Source: Trema orientale
Lineage: Eukaryota; Streptophyta; Magnoliopsida; Rosales; Cannabaceae
Reading direction: 5' to 3'
DNA: 64,000 nucleotides
NCBI GenBank assembly: GCA_002914845.1
Contig: JXTC01000179.1
Coordinates: 60,433-124,432 of the forward strand
The stretch's first letter is position 1, and every line of letters starts with the position of its first letter. Of this stretch, positions 37,701-50,136 are shown in pieces. Made by a program: the position numbers and the translations under genes. Under the pieces are notes generated by a model that saw nothing but the letters and a program-made list of their open reading frames with translations, made no database searches and was not told the DNA's origin.

Positions 37701-40700
37701 ATACCTGCAGTACCATAAGCAAGTTAATACCACATTAGGGGAAAAAGTATAAGAGAAGGGACAAACCAACAGATGATTTACAAGAGGGAAATGAGAAATT
37801 ACTTCAGCACTGAAACCTGGCTTTCTTGCATCCCACGTCCGACATATAATCTAGGCTATGTGATAAAAAAACAAATATTTTAAGGACTATCCGCAAAGTG
37901 TAAAGCCACAATTTGATCCAATAAAAATACGGGAAAAAGCTTTTCAAACAAGGATTCATATCAGTAGATGATAATTTCTTCTGTGTTTTCAAGTATAAAC
38001 TTGATATCTTTGGTTCATATTCTATAGCTATGAACAAAACTTTATGCAATACTGATCCAAAACTTCTAACAAAAGAAAGAGTTTCTTTATATGATGAACT
38101 TACCTGTGTCCAAGCCAATATAGTGAATATTCTCCAATTTGACGTTTCAATATACTTTCTAACAGCAGGGACAAAAAACAACACCATCTCAACTGCATTA
38201 GGGATCATATAAACTCCAACTGCAACCATATAAGAAGAAAGACACCATTCTTCTAGCCAGCTTCCATATTTCGAAGAAAAGCAAGTATATTTTCTTCTAG
38301 AATTAGCATAGCATGTAGGAAGAACGATGGTCCAAATTGCCGCGACAACCAGCTTCACCACTTGTCTTATCTTTTCACGATATTCCATTGTTTTCCTGGC
38401 TTTCCATGTAAAAGCTATGTCCAATGTTGCTGCAAGAAAAAGAAATGGACAAAAGCTAAATGATAATGGCACTAATTAGGTTCCAACCCATCAAAGAAGA
38501 AAATGGAAGAAAGGACATCTCCAAGGGAGATCATTTGAAGAGATGCGTTCCTGTTTCAGTGATGCTGATAGAAATAACGGAAGTTTGATGTTCTAACTTT
38601 AGTTCTGTCATTCTCTAGTTTGAACTACGAACCCAATACAGAGAAAACAAAAGAAGAACTCTAGGAAGCATGACATTGCAAATTGGGTGGCAAATTCAGT
38701 ATAAAAGCTTACTTTTATTCTTAATATTTTGAAACTGTCTAAAACATGGTAGCACATCATTATTCCTTTGTTGTTAACAGTAGATATTATAAAAGACAAA
38801 GGTGAACACCATACTACACCAAAACCGTTAAAATTAACATCGGATAAATGCATGTCATATTCCAACTGCAAAAAGGGTAAGTGGGAAACACCATACCTTG
38901 TATGAGCTTGAGAATTGAAGATGTTATGAAGATGCTCAAAATGTCCTCAAATATTCCTGTATCAAACAATTGAAGCGGAGATTCCAATTCGTAGCACGCC
39001 ATAATAATCATGGCCTGTGAATGTAAAAGTAAAGATTAAGTACCCCAGCAAAAACAACACAGGGAGTCACTCTGTAATGATAGGTAATAGGTTCACCTGC
39101 AGGGATAATATGAAAAAGCACCACATTCTATCAAAGCTCCTAAAAATCTGCCAAAATGAGCGCATCTCTATGAAGTTTGACTTCCCCAACCATTCGTCTG
39201 GCCCACGATCTTCCTCGACGCTAGTCTTTTCCTAGAGAAAAACATGGGAAGAATGTCAAGATGTGAACAGAATGATATGCCACTGTGGAGCAGTTGCGCC
39301 CAGGGTCCTGGTGTTCACCAATCATGTTGAAATTCTACTTCAACTAACAGTGGGAAAAACAAAAAGGGAAATTCTGGCCCTCTTGCTTACAATACAAGAA
39401 TTGGCTAAGATAATTTTGAGCAATTATTTTGGAACCAAATCATAAACAAAGCAGTAGATAGAATCAACCGAATGGTACCTCAGTTTTTGTCAATAATAAC
39501 ATATAGGATAATTCCCATCTAAGCTTATGTGCCAAATCTGGATAACTTCATACGCAAATTTTTAAGTTGTTTTTAGCTTTTATTTCATTTATGATGGATT
39601 TGCAATAAAATGAGTTCAATGCGTATGCCTATATCATTTGAATAAATATCATCTTTCATACCATCTAAACTTCAGTTTAAAGTCTGTATTCCTAAATGAA
39701 CTGTCACTGCCAGTGTGAGCAATGGCAAGCTTACATTATATTCAGAAAGTATTTACAAAAATAGAAAGTATCTTGGAGCGAATAACCGATTTATTTCAGA
39801 AAAACATAACTAATTATACTCTAAACCTCAAATCGTAAGTAATTCTGTTTTAGTAACTACTTTCAACGACCAAGAAAGATTTGGTAGAGCTATTGTCTGA
39901 TGTCAAGAGTTACCTAGCAATCTCTGTCAATACCAAAATACAATATATAATCTTAACTTATGCAACATTGAGCAAAGTTGTCATATGAATGATATAACAA
40001 AATATATTTTGTACCCCAAGTTCTTCGTCCTCATTCCCTTCTCTGTCCTCCTTTTCTTCAGCATTAGTTGATACTGAAGCTTTCTTAACTTTGGGTTTAC
40101 TTGAAGACTTTGTACAGAAGAAATTGTGGTGAAGACGCATGGGCCAACCTATTTGGAAACAATCGGGAGACCTGCAAAAGCACTCGTGGTTGTTACAACC
40201 TCATTTTCACTTGCTGGAAGCTTAATCGAGCAGAATTTCGGAAGTAGAAAGACGTATGACTTGAATTCATTCTAACCAAAAATACTCATTGAGATCGTCA
40301 TAGTTTCTCCAAGTCGAATGGTCAGTTGTCCCATTTTTACTTTTCTTGGCTTCCTACAATTTTTGCACAAACAATTAGTGACTGGAAAAAAAGAACTTAA
40401 GAAAACAGTTTGCAATCAAGAAATACCTCTCGTATAACTGTGTATATAGGGGTAACTACGTTGTTAAGGAAAGACTCAGATCCCCCGCCATATGCTGGCA
40501 TGACTTTCTCCCATGTCGTGGGGTCAACAGCTCCAGTTAACATGCCATGCAATTCACTTGCCATCTTAAAGAAAACAAGTGAAAAAAAAAAAAGAAGAAG
40601 GAAGTCATTAAACACACTTAGCCTTAAATGACAATCCGTTCAATAGCGTTGGTGATAATCTCACAAGAATAAGCCCTTTGTAAATAATCTAACAAGAATA

Positions 40701-43700
40701 AGTTCTTTGTCAAAGTGGAAGATAAATATTGAATTTACAGACAAGCATTTGTGGCAAATACTGAGAAATTGCAGTCGCATTGAAACTAGTAAAAGCAATA
40801 AATTATCAGCTTACATGGTGAAAAATATAACATAAACACTCTGGCATGAATCGCAAGTTTGCAGCCTCGCCCCAAATAAGAAGGTAAAGCCCAAGATACA
40901 AAAGTTTATATTGTTGAGCCTCTTGTTTCACATAAGGCAACCTGCACTAGCAAAATAAATCGAGTAAGGGGACATAAAGTTCTAGTACAAACAAAGGTAC
41001 AGCATAAAGCTTATCAAGTTAGAGATGAATTTAATAAAATCATATGAAAGATGGAAGTGTAAACACGACTGCAATCTGATATAAAGCACATAGCAGACGT
41101 TTGGTTTGAGGGGGAAAAACCCACACGAAAAAATAGAGGATCATTACAAAATTTGTTAATAAGGAGGAGTATCTAACCGGATGTTGCTTTTTCTTCGCAA
41201 GAATTTACACCAGTTCGTATAATTTTTGAAGAACTTCCTCATTAAATCATCCACTGCAACATCTTCCAACTGTGATGACAGGTGTCACAAAGTCAAATTT
41301 TAAGAGGATTAAACAAAAAGTTCACAACTTCAATAATGAGGATACCTTCAAGATAGATGTCTGCTTATGAGCTTTCCGTATGTGAATGTTTGCAAGGAGT
41401 AGAATTAGATGTTCCCTCTGGTTGGCCACATTCCCTTCCTGGTTGGAAAACACATAATATGGAAGTTCAGAAGAAAAGGAATAGGGTCCTAAAACATCAA
41501 AAGATAAGTAATACAGAAGAAAGAGCAAATAGCCTGAAATCACATTGCACAGTTTCAAGGGGATGGGGAGAGAAGAGGAAATATGCAGGCACTAAGTACC
41601 TGAAATCCAAAGCAGTACTGAAGAAAATCAAACAAATCAGTGAAAGCCCCGTGTTTCTGAAAGTCTTGGGCTGAGGGTAAACCACGAACATTGCGAACAG
41701 CTGCAACTGCAACCTTTATCTGTACAATTTTGCAGGTTAATTAGCATACTTGAATATTTAACAACTACTTGGGAATGCTGTAGGATTGTGTAGAGATACT
41801 ATAACTTGATTCCTTGAATGAAGTTCAGAAAATAATCAAAGAGAAAAGGATTAGATCATCCAAAAAGTATCAAACCTCAGTTAGTTGCATAATTGCTTGC
41901 TGAATACCTCCAAGATCAAGTGGTAGAATATTGTACGGCACAAAGAACTCAGATTTTGTGTTGGCACTCTCTCTATTGGCAAGAGCCTACATTGTGAGAG
42001 TTAAAAGAGTAATTATCAAATATATGTATCTGATAACTGTAAAATAATCTGCTAATGTTTGGTTCCATATCAGAAAAGAACAAAGAAACTAGAAAAACTC
42101 GAAATGAAAATGAAAGTACATGCCTGAGGATTGGCTGCAATTGTTATTCTCTTAAGAACTTCAAACAACACAGAAGCAATGGCACAAGCATTTATCAACT
42201 TCTCTCTGTGACTGATTCAGTTAATGACAAATTAACTTGATTACCAAACAATTAAGCATCACAATAACTTTATGGAGATCAGAAGCATAACAACATGTCT
42301 GGAAAGGGGGGAAAAAATTAACACTTACCTATTTTCTATTGCGAATGTTCTACCGTGTTTAACAATAAATTCCTTGTACTCATGGTAAACACGTCTGAGC
42401 TCACGTATATCGCTCTTTTCCTTCCGTTTTCTGTATGTAGTTTCCTCATCCTGTTACGCATTAAAAACCAACGTTTACATGAACATTTACTGTTAAGAGG
42501 GGAAAAGAAAAGGGAAACAGTAGTGCTATTACAGAAGGAGACATTAAACTGAACTCTTATAGATGTAGCATGCATCATGAGTAAATAGACATATGGAAAC
42601 AGAAGGAAAGAAGTCATGGTTCAAAATTGTGATAGAGATGATAACAATGTCGAGAGGAACTTGAGATCTTCTGGGATGCATGGGGAGGGAAGAAAAGTTT
42701 TATAACTATGAACTAGTACTTTGGAGTTTGGACATACGTGTAAAATACAGAATACATCAGAATCTTATGTCGATACATACAAATTTACCATGTGATATAT
42801 CATCAATTATCACTGCAAAAGCTGTGAGCAAGTCAACATGACCATGAGTACTAACCAGAATGTCAATGTAAGTGGTTTTACTCCTTAGAGAACTCAATTA
42901 AAAAAAGCAGTTGAAAGTTAAGACAAGAATCTACAGCCTTTCAATTTGAATCAGACTTAAGTCATCTTAAAAGGAAACTAATCTGTAGATGTTTTGAAAC
43001 AAGTTGGAAAACTGGATGGAATGCTAGCTACATTGACTCATCCAGAACAATTTACTTGATGAATTATGAGTCTAAAGATCAAAACAAAATCACACTAAAA
43101 TCATTGTGCTTTTTAGTTGAAATCTCAAAGAACTGATTTTCATTCGCTAAGGATAGATAAGTGAAGGCAAAGAGTAATTTGTGCTCATTGAGCGTCGCTG
43201 GGTATCAAAACAGGGCAAATTACCAAGTTGTTACTTGCCAGGTTTGAGGTAGCGAGAGACCATAAGCTTTTCTCTAAAAAGTGTCTTTGGGACCCAAGCT
43301 ACCATTTTGTTATGAGAAATCTCCTTTAAAAATTTGGCATCATTACGGAAACCTATGTCAATGAATTTCACAGGCCATATGAAACGTTCACTATGCAGAA
43401 AAAGGTGCATGTTCCAACCAGTCAACTAATTCCCAGTAGACTCAACTCATTGCCAGTGGACTAATATTTGACAAGAAGTCCGATCTTATGTAATCACCAG
43501 CAATTTCATAAGCTTATACAATGTGGTTCAGTGTAAGTTTTGTATAACCACCTGCTCAAGCCGCTGAAGAAGAGAAGTTTTGAACTGTCGAACACCTCGT
43601 CCACTCGAATTTTTGTCCATGTTATGTGCTATTTCAAAGGCATGGACGCGGCCTGTCAACAAAAATTAACATAAGTTACAGGCAGAAATTTTGAGTCAAA

Positions 43701-44477
43701 CCGAAATCCCATTCCTAGGATTTTGATTCTGTTCATCAAGGAAACAAAAGCAGGTACAGAAACCCCTGAATACAATGCATTGCTTGGTTTCCAAGGAATA
43801 GAAGATAATTACCAAAAGACAAAAATGGCAGCCTGAATTCTTAATCTTTGAAACCAAATTTGTTCTATTATTCCCATTTCTCAATTGTATTGTTGACTAA
43901 ACAGGTTAAACTGAACTTGGAACAAAAATTACACCCACCTCCCAGTCTGTTCTATTTTTTTTAAAGCAAAAAAATAAAAATATAACCTTTCTTCTATTAT
44001 TGCAATATTCGAGCAAAACATCAGGAAATATCATTCTAATAATCTTTAATCTTGAGAAACACAAGCAAAGCAAACCTCAATGCCATTTAACTATTAAACC
44101 AAGTACCAAAAACATTAGTAATTAATTAACACAACAAAAAGCTAAAACAACTAACCAAACTTAAACTTAACATCATCTCTTAAGCTCACAAAACATTAAT
44201 ACCAACTAACCCCAATGTCACAAAATCCCACAATTAACAACTTACACAGAAAAGCGACACGTGGCTCATCGATTTCAACCAAGTTGGCAACCCGAAGAAA
44301 CCTCTGGATTTCAGCAGCCAAAGTAGGAGGTACCCTTTCACTCTCAAATGGCTCAGGAACACTATGAGTATGGTGGTCAATTCCAGAGCTAATAGTAATG
44401 GAACTTGAACTGGGTCCGGCTTCATCTGCTTCACAGTCATAGAAAATGGGCTCTGCAACCACAATCTCATGAGCCAT
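25793..44477 (-). CDS. CALS8: Callose synthase (1,3-beta-glucan synthase), CALS8/GSL4-like, 41 exons
   Basis: Exons in transcript order: 44246-44477, 43552-43652, 42329-42450, 42124-42205, 41876-41986, 41600-41719, 41346-41438, 41178-41269, 40815-40941, 40427-40564, 40277-40353, 40015-40171, 39097-39231, 38897-39014, 38104-38429, 37803-37855, 37644-37704, 33989-34070, 33832-33881, 33469-33555, 33252-33383, 33075-33169, 32914-32998, 32662-32822, 32347-32470, 32147-32241, 31907-32054, 31550-31701, 30949-31055, 30740-30862, 30583-30651, 30270-30438, 30059-30170, 29433-29552, 29244-29359, 28763-28846, 28323-28435, 28012-28241, 26801-27649, 26181-26366, 25793-26023. The sum is 5865 nt: 1954 residues plus stop, in frame at every junction. 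The enzyme polymerises glucose from UDP-glucose into callose at the plasma membrane. Seen: the N-terminal ARRVAFLC-like/[16 protein letters not shown] region, the FKS1-type domain ([17 protein letters not shown]), central membrane helices around [18 protein letters not shown], the large glucan-synthase domain ([28 protein letters not shown]) and many C-terminal helices. Wording throughout is closest to Arabidopsis CALS8 (for example [26 protein letters not shown]). CALS8 is linked there to plasmodesmal callose. Intron 4 uses a GC donor. Confidence 0.95.
34911..35154. mobile_element. TA-tract MITE, copy 1 (244 bp)
   Basis: Starts GGGCACCAATCCAGTAGGTA and ends TACCTATTGGATTGGCAACC, so the ends are long inverted repeats; each arm holds two nested AGGTATTTTTT/AAAATACCT words. 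The centre has the conserved GGATCACCATTAGATGATGA. Flanks on both sides are (TA)n. Copies 2-4 are at 48627, 48887 and 52439. Confidence 0.85.
35307..35700. mobile_element. MITE with GTTAC core, tandem-pair copy A
   Basis: Contains AAAGTACTAAAAATTGAAAA, AAATCCCGGATGG, paired arms ending TTTTTCAATTTTTTAAAAAA, and a core of AAGTAAC/GTTACC words. It aligns with copy B 471 bases to the right. Confidence 0.6.
35775..36215. mobile_element. MITE with GTTAC core, tandem-pair copy B
   Basis: Repeats copy A's order: AAAGTACTAAAATTTGAAAA, AAATCCCGGATGG, a GAGGTAACCAGTTAGGTTAC core with several more GTTAC/GTAAC words, then ATTTTTCTAAATATTTTTAAAA and TTTTTCAATTTTTTAAAAAA. The core is richer in GTTAC words than copy A. 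Related in design to 5323-5600. Confidence 0.6.
36380..36553. mobile_element. Short MITE, relative of 13350-13502
   Basis: Begins ATAATGATTGAGACATC next to a (TA)n tract and ends near GTTAGTGGTGTCTCTGGTG. It shares GATGTGGCAT and AAGTGGGACCA blocks with the complement of 13350-13502. Confidence 0.5.
36670..37600 (+). mobile_element. Degraded Ty3/gypsy retrotransposon fragment (gag plus LTR-like tail)
   Basis: On the strand opposite to CALS8, three plus-strand frames give fragments that together look like a plant Ty3/gypsy gag: [10 protein letters not shown], then in another frame [14 protein letters not shown], then in a third [12 protein letters not shown]. The W..MK..L...P pattern is typical of gypsy gag. 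The frames are broken by shifts and stops, so this is a pseudogene. Protease, RT and integrase are absent. Downstream, CTATCTATAAATAGG and the AT-rich tail to about 37600 resemble an LTR promoter region. Family assignment is by eye. Confidence 0.45.
36839..36888. repeat. (GAA)n microsatellite, about 16 units
   Basis: An uninterrupted GAA run inside the gypsy gag remnant. It creates spurious poly-Glu, poly-Arg and poly-Ser ORFs in different frames. Confidence 0.95.
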
Positions 44478-44555
44478 TGATGTAAGCTCAAAAGGGTCAT
44501 TAATGGAAGTGATGAGGGAGAGTTATTATATTTAGGAGACATATTGGATCCCAGA

Positions 44556-44565
44556 GTATATATGT
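44556..44565 (-). promoter_or_regulatory. Possible TATA box of CALS8
   Basis: On the minus strand this reads CATATATACT, about 80 bases upstream of the start codon. That is close for a TATA box with a short leader, so it may be fortuitous. Confidence 0.25.
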
Positions 44566-47328
44566 GGGATCTTCTTGTATGGCTTTGTTGTTTGCTTAAC
44601 GTGGTCAGCTTTGGGGTTATTTCGAATGCTTTTCTTTCTCTCTTTTTTGGGGTTTTGGTGCCTTTTGGCTCGATTGGAAAGAGGGTCTTCGTTATCTTTT
44701 TTTGCTTTATCGCTTTTGCTTTTAAAGAACTCTGTTTTGTTTTTTTTTTTCTTTCTATGTGGTCTCATGGTCTGTGAATGAATGAGTGAAAAAAGCAGAG
44801 TTTTTGTTTTGAAAGAGGACGTGAGGAATGGTGTTTTTGTTTAGAGTTAGGAAAAAGAGTGCTTTTTGTTCCTAATGAAGCCCATGCAACCCAAACGTGT
44901 GAGAAAACCATGATGTTTTTGAGTACTTTAGTTAGACTATTCTCCTTCCTCACCTGAATAATTGAATTTTTTTTTTCTTTTTTACATCATATAATACTTT
45001 CTCAATGAGAAAGTTTACCTGAGTTGCCTTTTTTTTCTTTTTTTTACCTGAGTTGCTTTTTTTTTTTCTTCTTCATTTTTTTAGCTTATTGTGTTTTCTG
45101 ATCGATCATCATAAACTATTGGAAGAAAACATAGTACTAAAAGAGAAATTAAAGAGTGTGTGAATGTAATCCTTAATCTAATTTAATTCTGACATAATTT
45201 AGCGTTTTAAACTTACACACCATTAGTCTATTACTAGAGATTCATGTCACATAAGCAATTTTTAAGATAACATGATAGAATATGTCAAAAGTATCATCAC
45301 TTAGATGAATCTTTTTGTTCTCAAATATTTCATTGCAACTTGTAGAATAAGTAATACAAATATTTAGAATCAAACAATATACAAGTATAACGCGATTGCT
45401 AAAATATAATAATCAATAAAGAGCAAAATTCCCCGGTATGTATTTTGAACGAATTCCAAACATTTTCAGGCCTTAATTTAAAAGCTGTTTGGATCCATAT
45501 TGCATCCATTAAATGGGATTTCATCAAAATTTGCTAAAAGGGTATGGAAATCGTTTGCACTAAATTCTTGATGGTTATATTGTCTTTTCGTTTTCTTTTC
45601 CCTTAAATCAAGTTATGATATGAAATAATAACCCATAAATTATTTCAATAAATTTGCAATGTGAAATGCAAAATTCTTGAAATGGTACGTAGCTAATGGA
45701 ACAGATATATATATATATAATGAAGAAAATATTTTGAATGACTTTAATATAAGTGCGTTCATGTCTTTGGGATCATAAATTGCCAATGAACCAAAGTCAT
45801 GTACTTGTAAATGTTTCCTCCATATTTAGTTGTCTACAAACTATAAGACAAGAAAGAACGAGAAAGCAAAAACAAAAGAATTCCATTTTGACAACCAAAG
45901 GCTAAAAGAAAAGTAATTAAAGTGAACTCCATAACAGTGATTTAAATTTGGTCGAAAACCTTTATTAGTGGAAAGCTAGCTAGCTTCTGTGCAGATCACT
46001 TTTTTTTTCATTGCACTTAAAAAATGGAATTAGGCAGAGTGGGGCACGTTCATCTTCATGACACGTCTAACTTTTCTTAATGTTTATATATATTTAATAA
46101 ATACCTACCTACCCAAAATAATTGGTGGCAAAAAGAAAGTACTCGTAGACATTTATAACTTTTGCCAAACGTGGAGATTAACCAATAGAAGGAAATGGGA
46201 AAGGGAAAGTTGCTACGAGGGAAGTAATATATATTTATATAATAATGCAACTTGCATGGTTTTTCTCTTCTTGGGCGATTTCTTCGTTTTTAAGAATATC
46301 AAATTAGAGCCATAAATGAGCAGTTAAGCATTTCTATTCTATTTTACATGCAAATTTACATCGAAATTTTTGTCACTTTTACATAAATGAAATATACATG
46401 ATAAGAGTGTGAATATATATATATATATACACATATATTCTACCGATAGCTTTTTTTTATAAAATGTCATATGCATTTTTTTTTTCAGAATTCACTCAAA
46501 CTTTAATCTTATTAATATAGTAAGATGTTGTTTAATCTTATAATTAATATGATTACGATATAGCGTTAAAAAATGCACACTACTATTAGTAAATATGTAT
46601 CTTCATATAGATACACATATATACCTCACCAGTGGTGTCGTTAGGAAAGTACTCCACATATTATTAACTATTAATTAATCGTAAATTATTTGTTTGGGGG
46701 CAAAAAGTGTATGTGATATGTGGTCAAGGAAAAGTAAATTGTTTAAAAGTTGAAAAGTAACTACTTAATGTACAAACAGTATGTATATATATTTATATAT
46801 ACATATATATTATATATATATATAATTGTAACTATCATGAGTAAATATTATTGTAACCATTTAAACCAAACTCATATATTATATATATATATATATAGCC
46901 ATCAAAGCAAATACCAGCTGGGGTACAGTATTATCTGGTAAAGAGCCTCCCGATTCGTGTTGAGATAAATACTTTTTAATAAAGAAATGAGCTAGCTAGT
47001 TAGTTTGTCATCTTTGGAATATAGTATTCATGTGTAGTCCAAATTTTCTCTCAACTAGGTGAGAATATATTGTTAGAAAATTAACATGCAATATAAATTC
47101 CTGGGCTATAATAAATGAATAAACTATATAGAGCAAGTACTTACAAATATTATAAAAGTACAACTCTATTATAAACCGTATATTTATCACTGGAAATATG
47201 GTTGGATAATCCTTATCGATAAGTATAAAATATTCATGAAAACGGGGTTTGGGTAATTTTGCAGCTGCTAGGCTTCCAGATCCCAATATCCATGCATGCG
47301 CCTGAGTCCCAGTACCACTTACCGTCAA
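44566..47328. other. Gene-free DNA upstream of CALS8
   Basis: Probable CALS8 promoter at the left, then AT-rich sequence with (TA)n tracts near 45708, 46417, 46790-46824 and 46878-46898. A block near 46826-46870 (GTAAATATTATTGTAACCAT) recurs in diverged form near 54615-54655. No gene is seen. Confidence 0.45.
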
Positions 47329-47715
47329 ATTAGGGCTGACAAGGCGTGCTATCGTGTCCTATTCGGTTAGATACGATTATGATACGACACAATAACACTT
47401 TAATCCGGACACAACACGATTAATAAATATGTCAAAAACTTAAATCTGAACACAACATGATTAATACACGTGTAACTCGTTTAATAAATGTGTAATGTAA
47501 TGACTACGATTATAAAAAATTGACACGTAATATAATATGATTATACAATGATTAATTCAAATTAAAACATTAAAATATCGATAAATATGTCGTATTAGTA
47601 TCGTGTTAACATGACACGAAAATAACCCGTTTAATTAAACGGATCACATATGTCATTTTCGAGTTAAGTGGGCTGATCCGAAACTCACTCATTTATTATA
47701 CACGTTACACGTGTT
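47329..47715. mobile_element. Probable hAT-family remnant (CGTGTC-rich)
   Basis: The left end TAGGGCTGACAAGGCGTGCT and many CGTGT/ACACG words (CACAACACGATTAATA, ATCGTGTTAACATGACACG) resemble common plant non-autonomous hAT elements starting TAGGGxTGxCAA. No matching right terminus was found, so it is probably truncated. Confidence 0.4.
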
Positions 47716-48626
47716 AATTCAAAATTAATACAAAAATTTAATAAATTATCTAAATCCATTTATTTCATTTCGTTTTTCAATCGTACGGTCATATGTATGG
47801 TCGTATGGCGTAAAGAACTGCCGGCGTTACCGGGGGGGTTAAATCCATATGCACATTTGACTATTTGCACACCGTTCATAATGGATTAAGGACTGGACTG
47901 ACCAACATGCATGGCCTTATATATATGAAATCTGCCAACTAATACCAGACCCTTTAAGGGCTGCTTACATGGGCCAATGTTGGGCTTTAGCCTCAATATC
48001 TGGACAGAACCATAGGTGAATGGTCACCAGTAATTAAAACTACTTTTGATTTATGACTATTTTTGTACATAACGAGGGCAAGACAATATTATATGCGTGC
48101 ATGTATAGTGAAAGTGGTACTAGTAGTACTGTAAATTGTTTACTCTGACTAATTCCTCTTTATTTTATGTTTTGATCCTGGTTAATCATATACTTGACTC
48201 CAAAATATTACACAAATCCCTTTTTGGCCCCTAAAGTGAAAAAAGAAAAGAAAAGAAAATTCTTATTTTGGCACATTGATTTTTTCCTTTTTCCCATTTA
48301 ACCCCTTTTTGTCACTTGCTGTTATAACTGGACGGAAAACATATCTATCTTCCAAAAAATCTCAATTTGACTCCTAAATTTCAGAACGTGGTATCCATCC
48401 ATAGGAGTGTCTCATTTTATACTTTATCATCTATTTATTGTTATAAATAGATGGAAAGAGCATGAGATCAAGCGGTGGTTCTACAAAAAAGTATTTTGGG
48501 CATTTCGCTTTATTAAATAAGTTTGTTATATATTTTATTAGTTGAAAAACAAAGGTCTATCATGTTCTTAACGTAAGTAACAACAAGTTTAGTCTTGAAA
48601 AACAAAAATTGGATATATATATATAT

Positions 48627-48870
48627 GGTTGCCAATGCAGTAGGTATATTTTTTTTTACCTATGTGTAGGTATTTTTCTTTTAGCCCTTGAATCATCATT
48701 TAATGGTGATCCAATGACTATAATGATGTGTATGAAAAGATATGCATCATTAAAGTTATTTCTCTCTCTTACTTTTTAATATAAAAAAATGTGTAAAAAA
48801 ATTTTTTATTGGCCAAATTGATACCTATGCATAGGTAAAAAAAAAAAAATACCTATTGGATTGGTACCCT
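48627..48870. mobile_element. TA-tract MITE, copy 2 (inverted)
   Basis: Begins GGTTGCCAATGCAGTAGGTA and ends ATACCTATTGGATTGGTACC, that is, the opposite orientation to copies 1 and 4. Same nested AGGTATTTTT arms. The immediate flanks are (TA)n on both sides. Confidence 0.85.
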
Positions 48871-48886
48871 CTATATATATATATAT

Positions 48887-49273
48887 GAGACATAATTTAG
48901 TAGGCTTTTTTTTTACCTATCTATAGATTTTTTTTAGCTGTTGGATCACTATCTAACGGCTACCATGATTTGAGCAGCTGGAGAAAAAAATAATAACAAT
49001 AAATATATATTATTTAGTATTCTCTCTCTCTCTCTCTCTTTTTTACTATGAAAAAGATGTGGGTGATAATTTTTAATTGGACAAAATAGTATCTATAGAT
49101 TCATCACGTACGTCTTTTTATAGTAAAAGATGAGGAGAGAAAAATATTAAATGATGTGTATTTTTTTCATTTTTTTTAACTACTCGAATTATGATAATTG
49201 TTAGATAATGATCCAAGGATTAAAAAAAAAAAACCTATTTATAGCTAAAAAAAATACTTATTGATTGAGAACC
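48887..49273. mobile_element. TA-tract MITE, copy 3 (longer, diverged)
   Basis: Left end GAGACATAATTTAGTAGGC and right end ATACTTATTGATTGAGAACC are eroded forms of the family ends. The interior has TTGGATCACTATCTAACGGC and an expanded (CT)n tract at about 49020-49041, making it 387 bp. It sits only 16 bases from copy 2, separated by a (TA)n tract. Confidence 0.7.
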
Positions 49274-49439
49274 ATATATTTATATTTGGATACTGATGTA
49301 GATATGTGCTATTTAGTAATAACTAGCTAGGCTATATTTAATTATAAAAAGAAAAGGAAAAAAAAAGGTTAAGACTAATTTAAATTTAAGGATTTAAATT
49401 ATAACGAAATGTACATGATTTGGGAAGCACTAAATTGCC

Positions 49440-49999
49440 TCAGTCGTACATCAACGAATCATATGTTGTTTCTTGACACAAAGAGTTGTAATGCCCCCCT
49501 AGGGCTATTTCGCTACAAGTACTACTAGCATAATAATCATTAATACTAATCTCATGATCACCTCCACATGTACTGGCCGGGTACATATACCAATTCAGTT
49601 CTTGGCTAGGTGAGCAAGGCACTGCCTCCATCTCAATATCCCATGCATTAATATCAAGATCATCAAATGAAACTGAACAGTCTTGACCGTTTATTTGCTC
49701 TAAACTGCATGATTGAGTACCAATTATATCTTCTCCACCGCTGATATATTGATAATCGGACTCCGAAGATGAATCTTGATCAGCATCCATTTTGCTCGAA
49801 TTGATCTCAGCTTCTAGAGATTGAATCACACTATTCAATCTTTCCTCATCGCCCTCTTCCACGTGATCTTGTAGTTCTCCATTAATGACACAAGAAAGGC
49901 ATGTGTACCGTTGATTTTGGAGAGTTCAATTCCTTCGAATTCATCATCACCGTTGATGCAAGCCCATTTCTCATAGCTGGTAACGGCTACAGAAGCCAT
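49440..49999 (-). pseudogene. Tandem array copy 1: small acidic protein, frameshifted
   Basis: Starting at the ATG at 49999 the frame reads MASVAVTSYEKWACINGDDE and matches copies 2 and 3 up to AFLVSLMEN, then leaves frame. Near 49876-49879 one base is missing relative to the MEELQDHVEE coding of the others (ATGGAG-AACTACAAGATC). From there the other frame (49440-49862) continues EEGDEERLNSVIQSLEAEIN through ISFDDLD-type sequence... to YDSLMYD and a stop. Apart from this single base the gene would be full length (about 187 residues), so it is either a very young pseudogene or an assembly error. Family and function as for copies 2 and 3. Confidence 0.75.
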
Positions 50000-50136
50000 T
50001 GAACTAATTAAGTGTATAATAGAAATATAAGATTAGTTTTGTGAAAGAATTGCCAAAAAGTTCGAAAAGTACTGAATGCCCTTCAGTAGAAATATGTTAA
50101 TTTCACACAATGCTTCTCTCAGTTGGAACTAGGAGG

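Noticed and set aside
37804..38472. 222-codon ORF on the minus strand treated as one exon
   Set aside because: The homologous part ends at the splice donor at 38104; beyond that it is intron read-through until the separate exon 37803-37855, which is in a different frame context.
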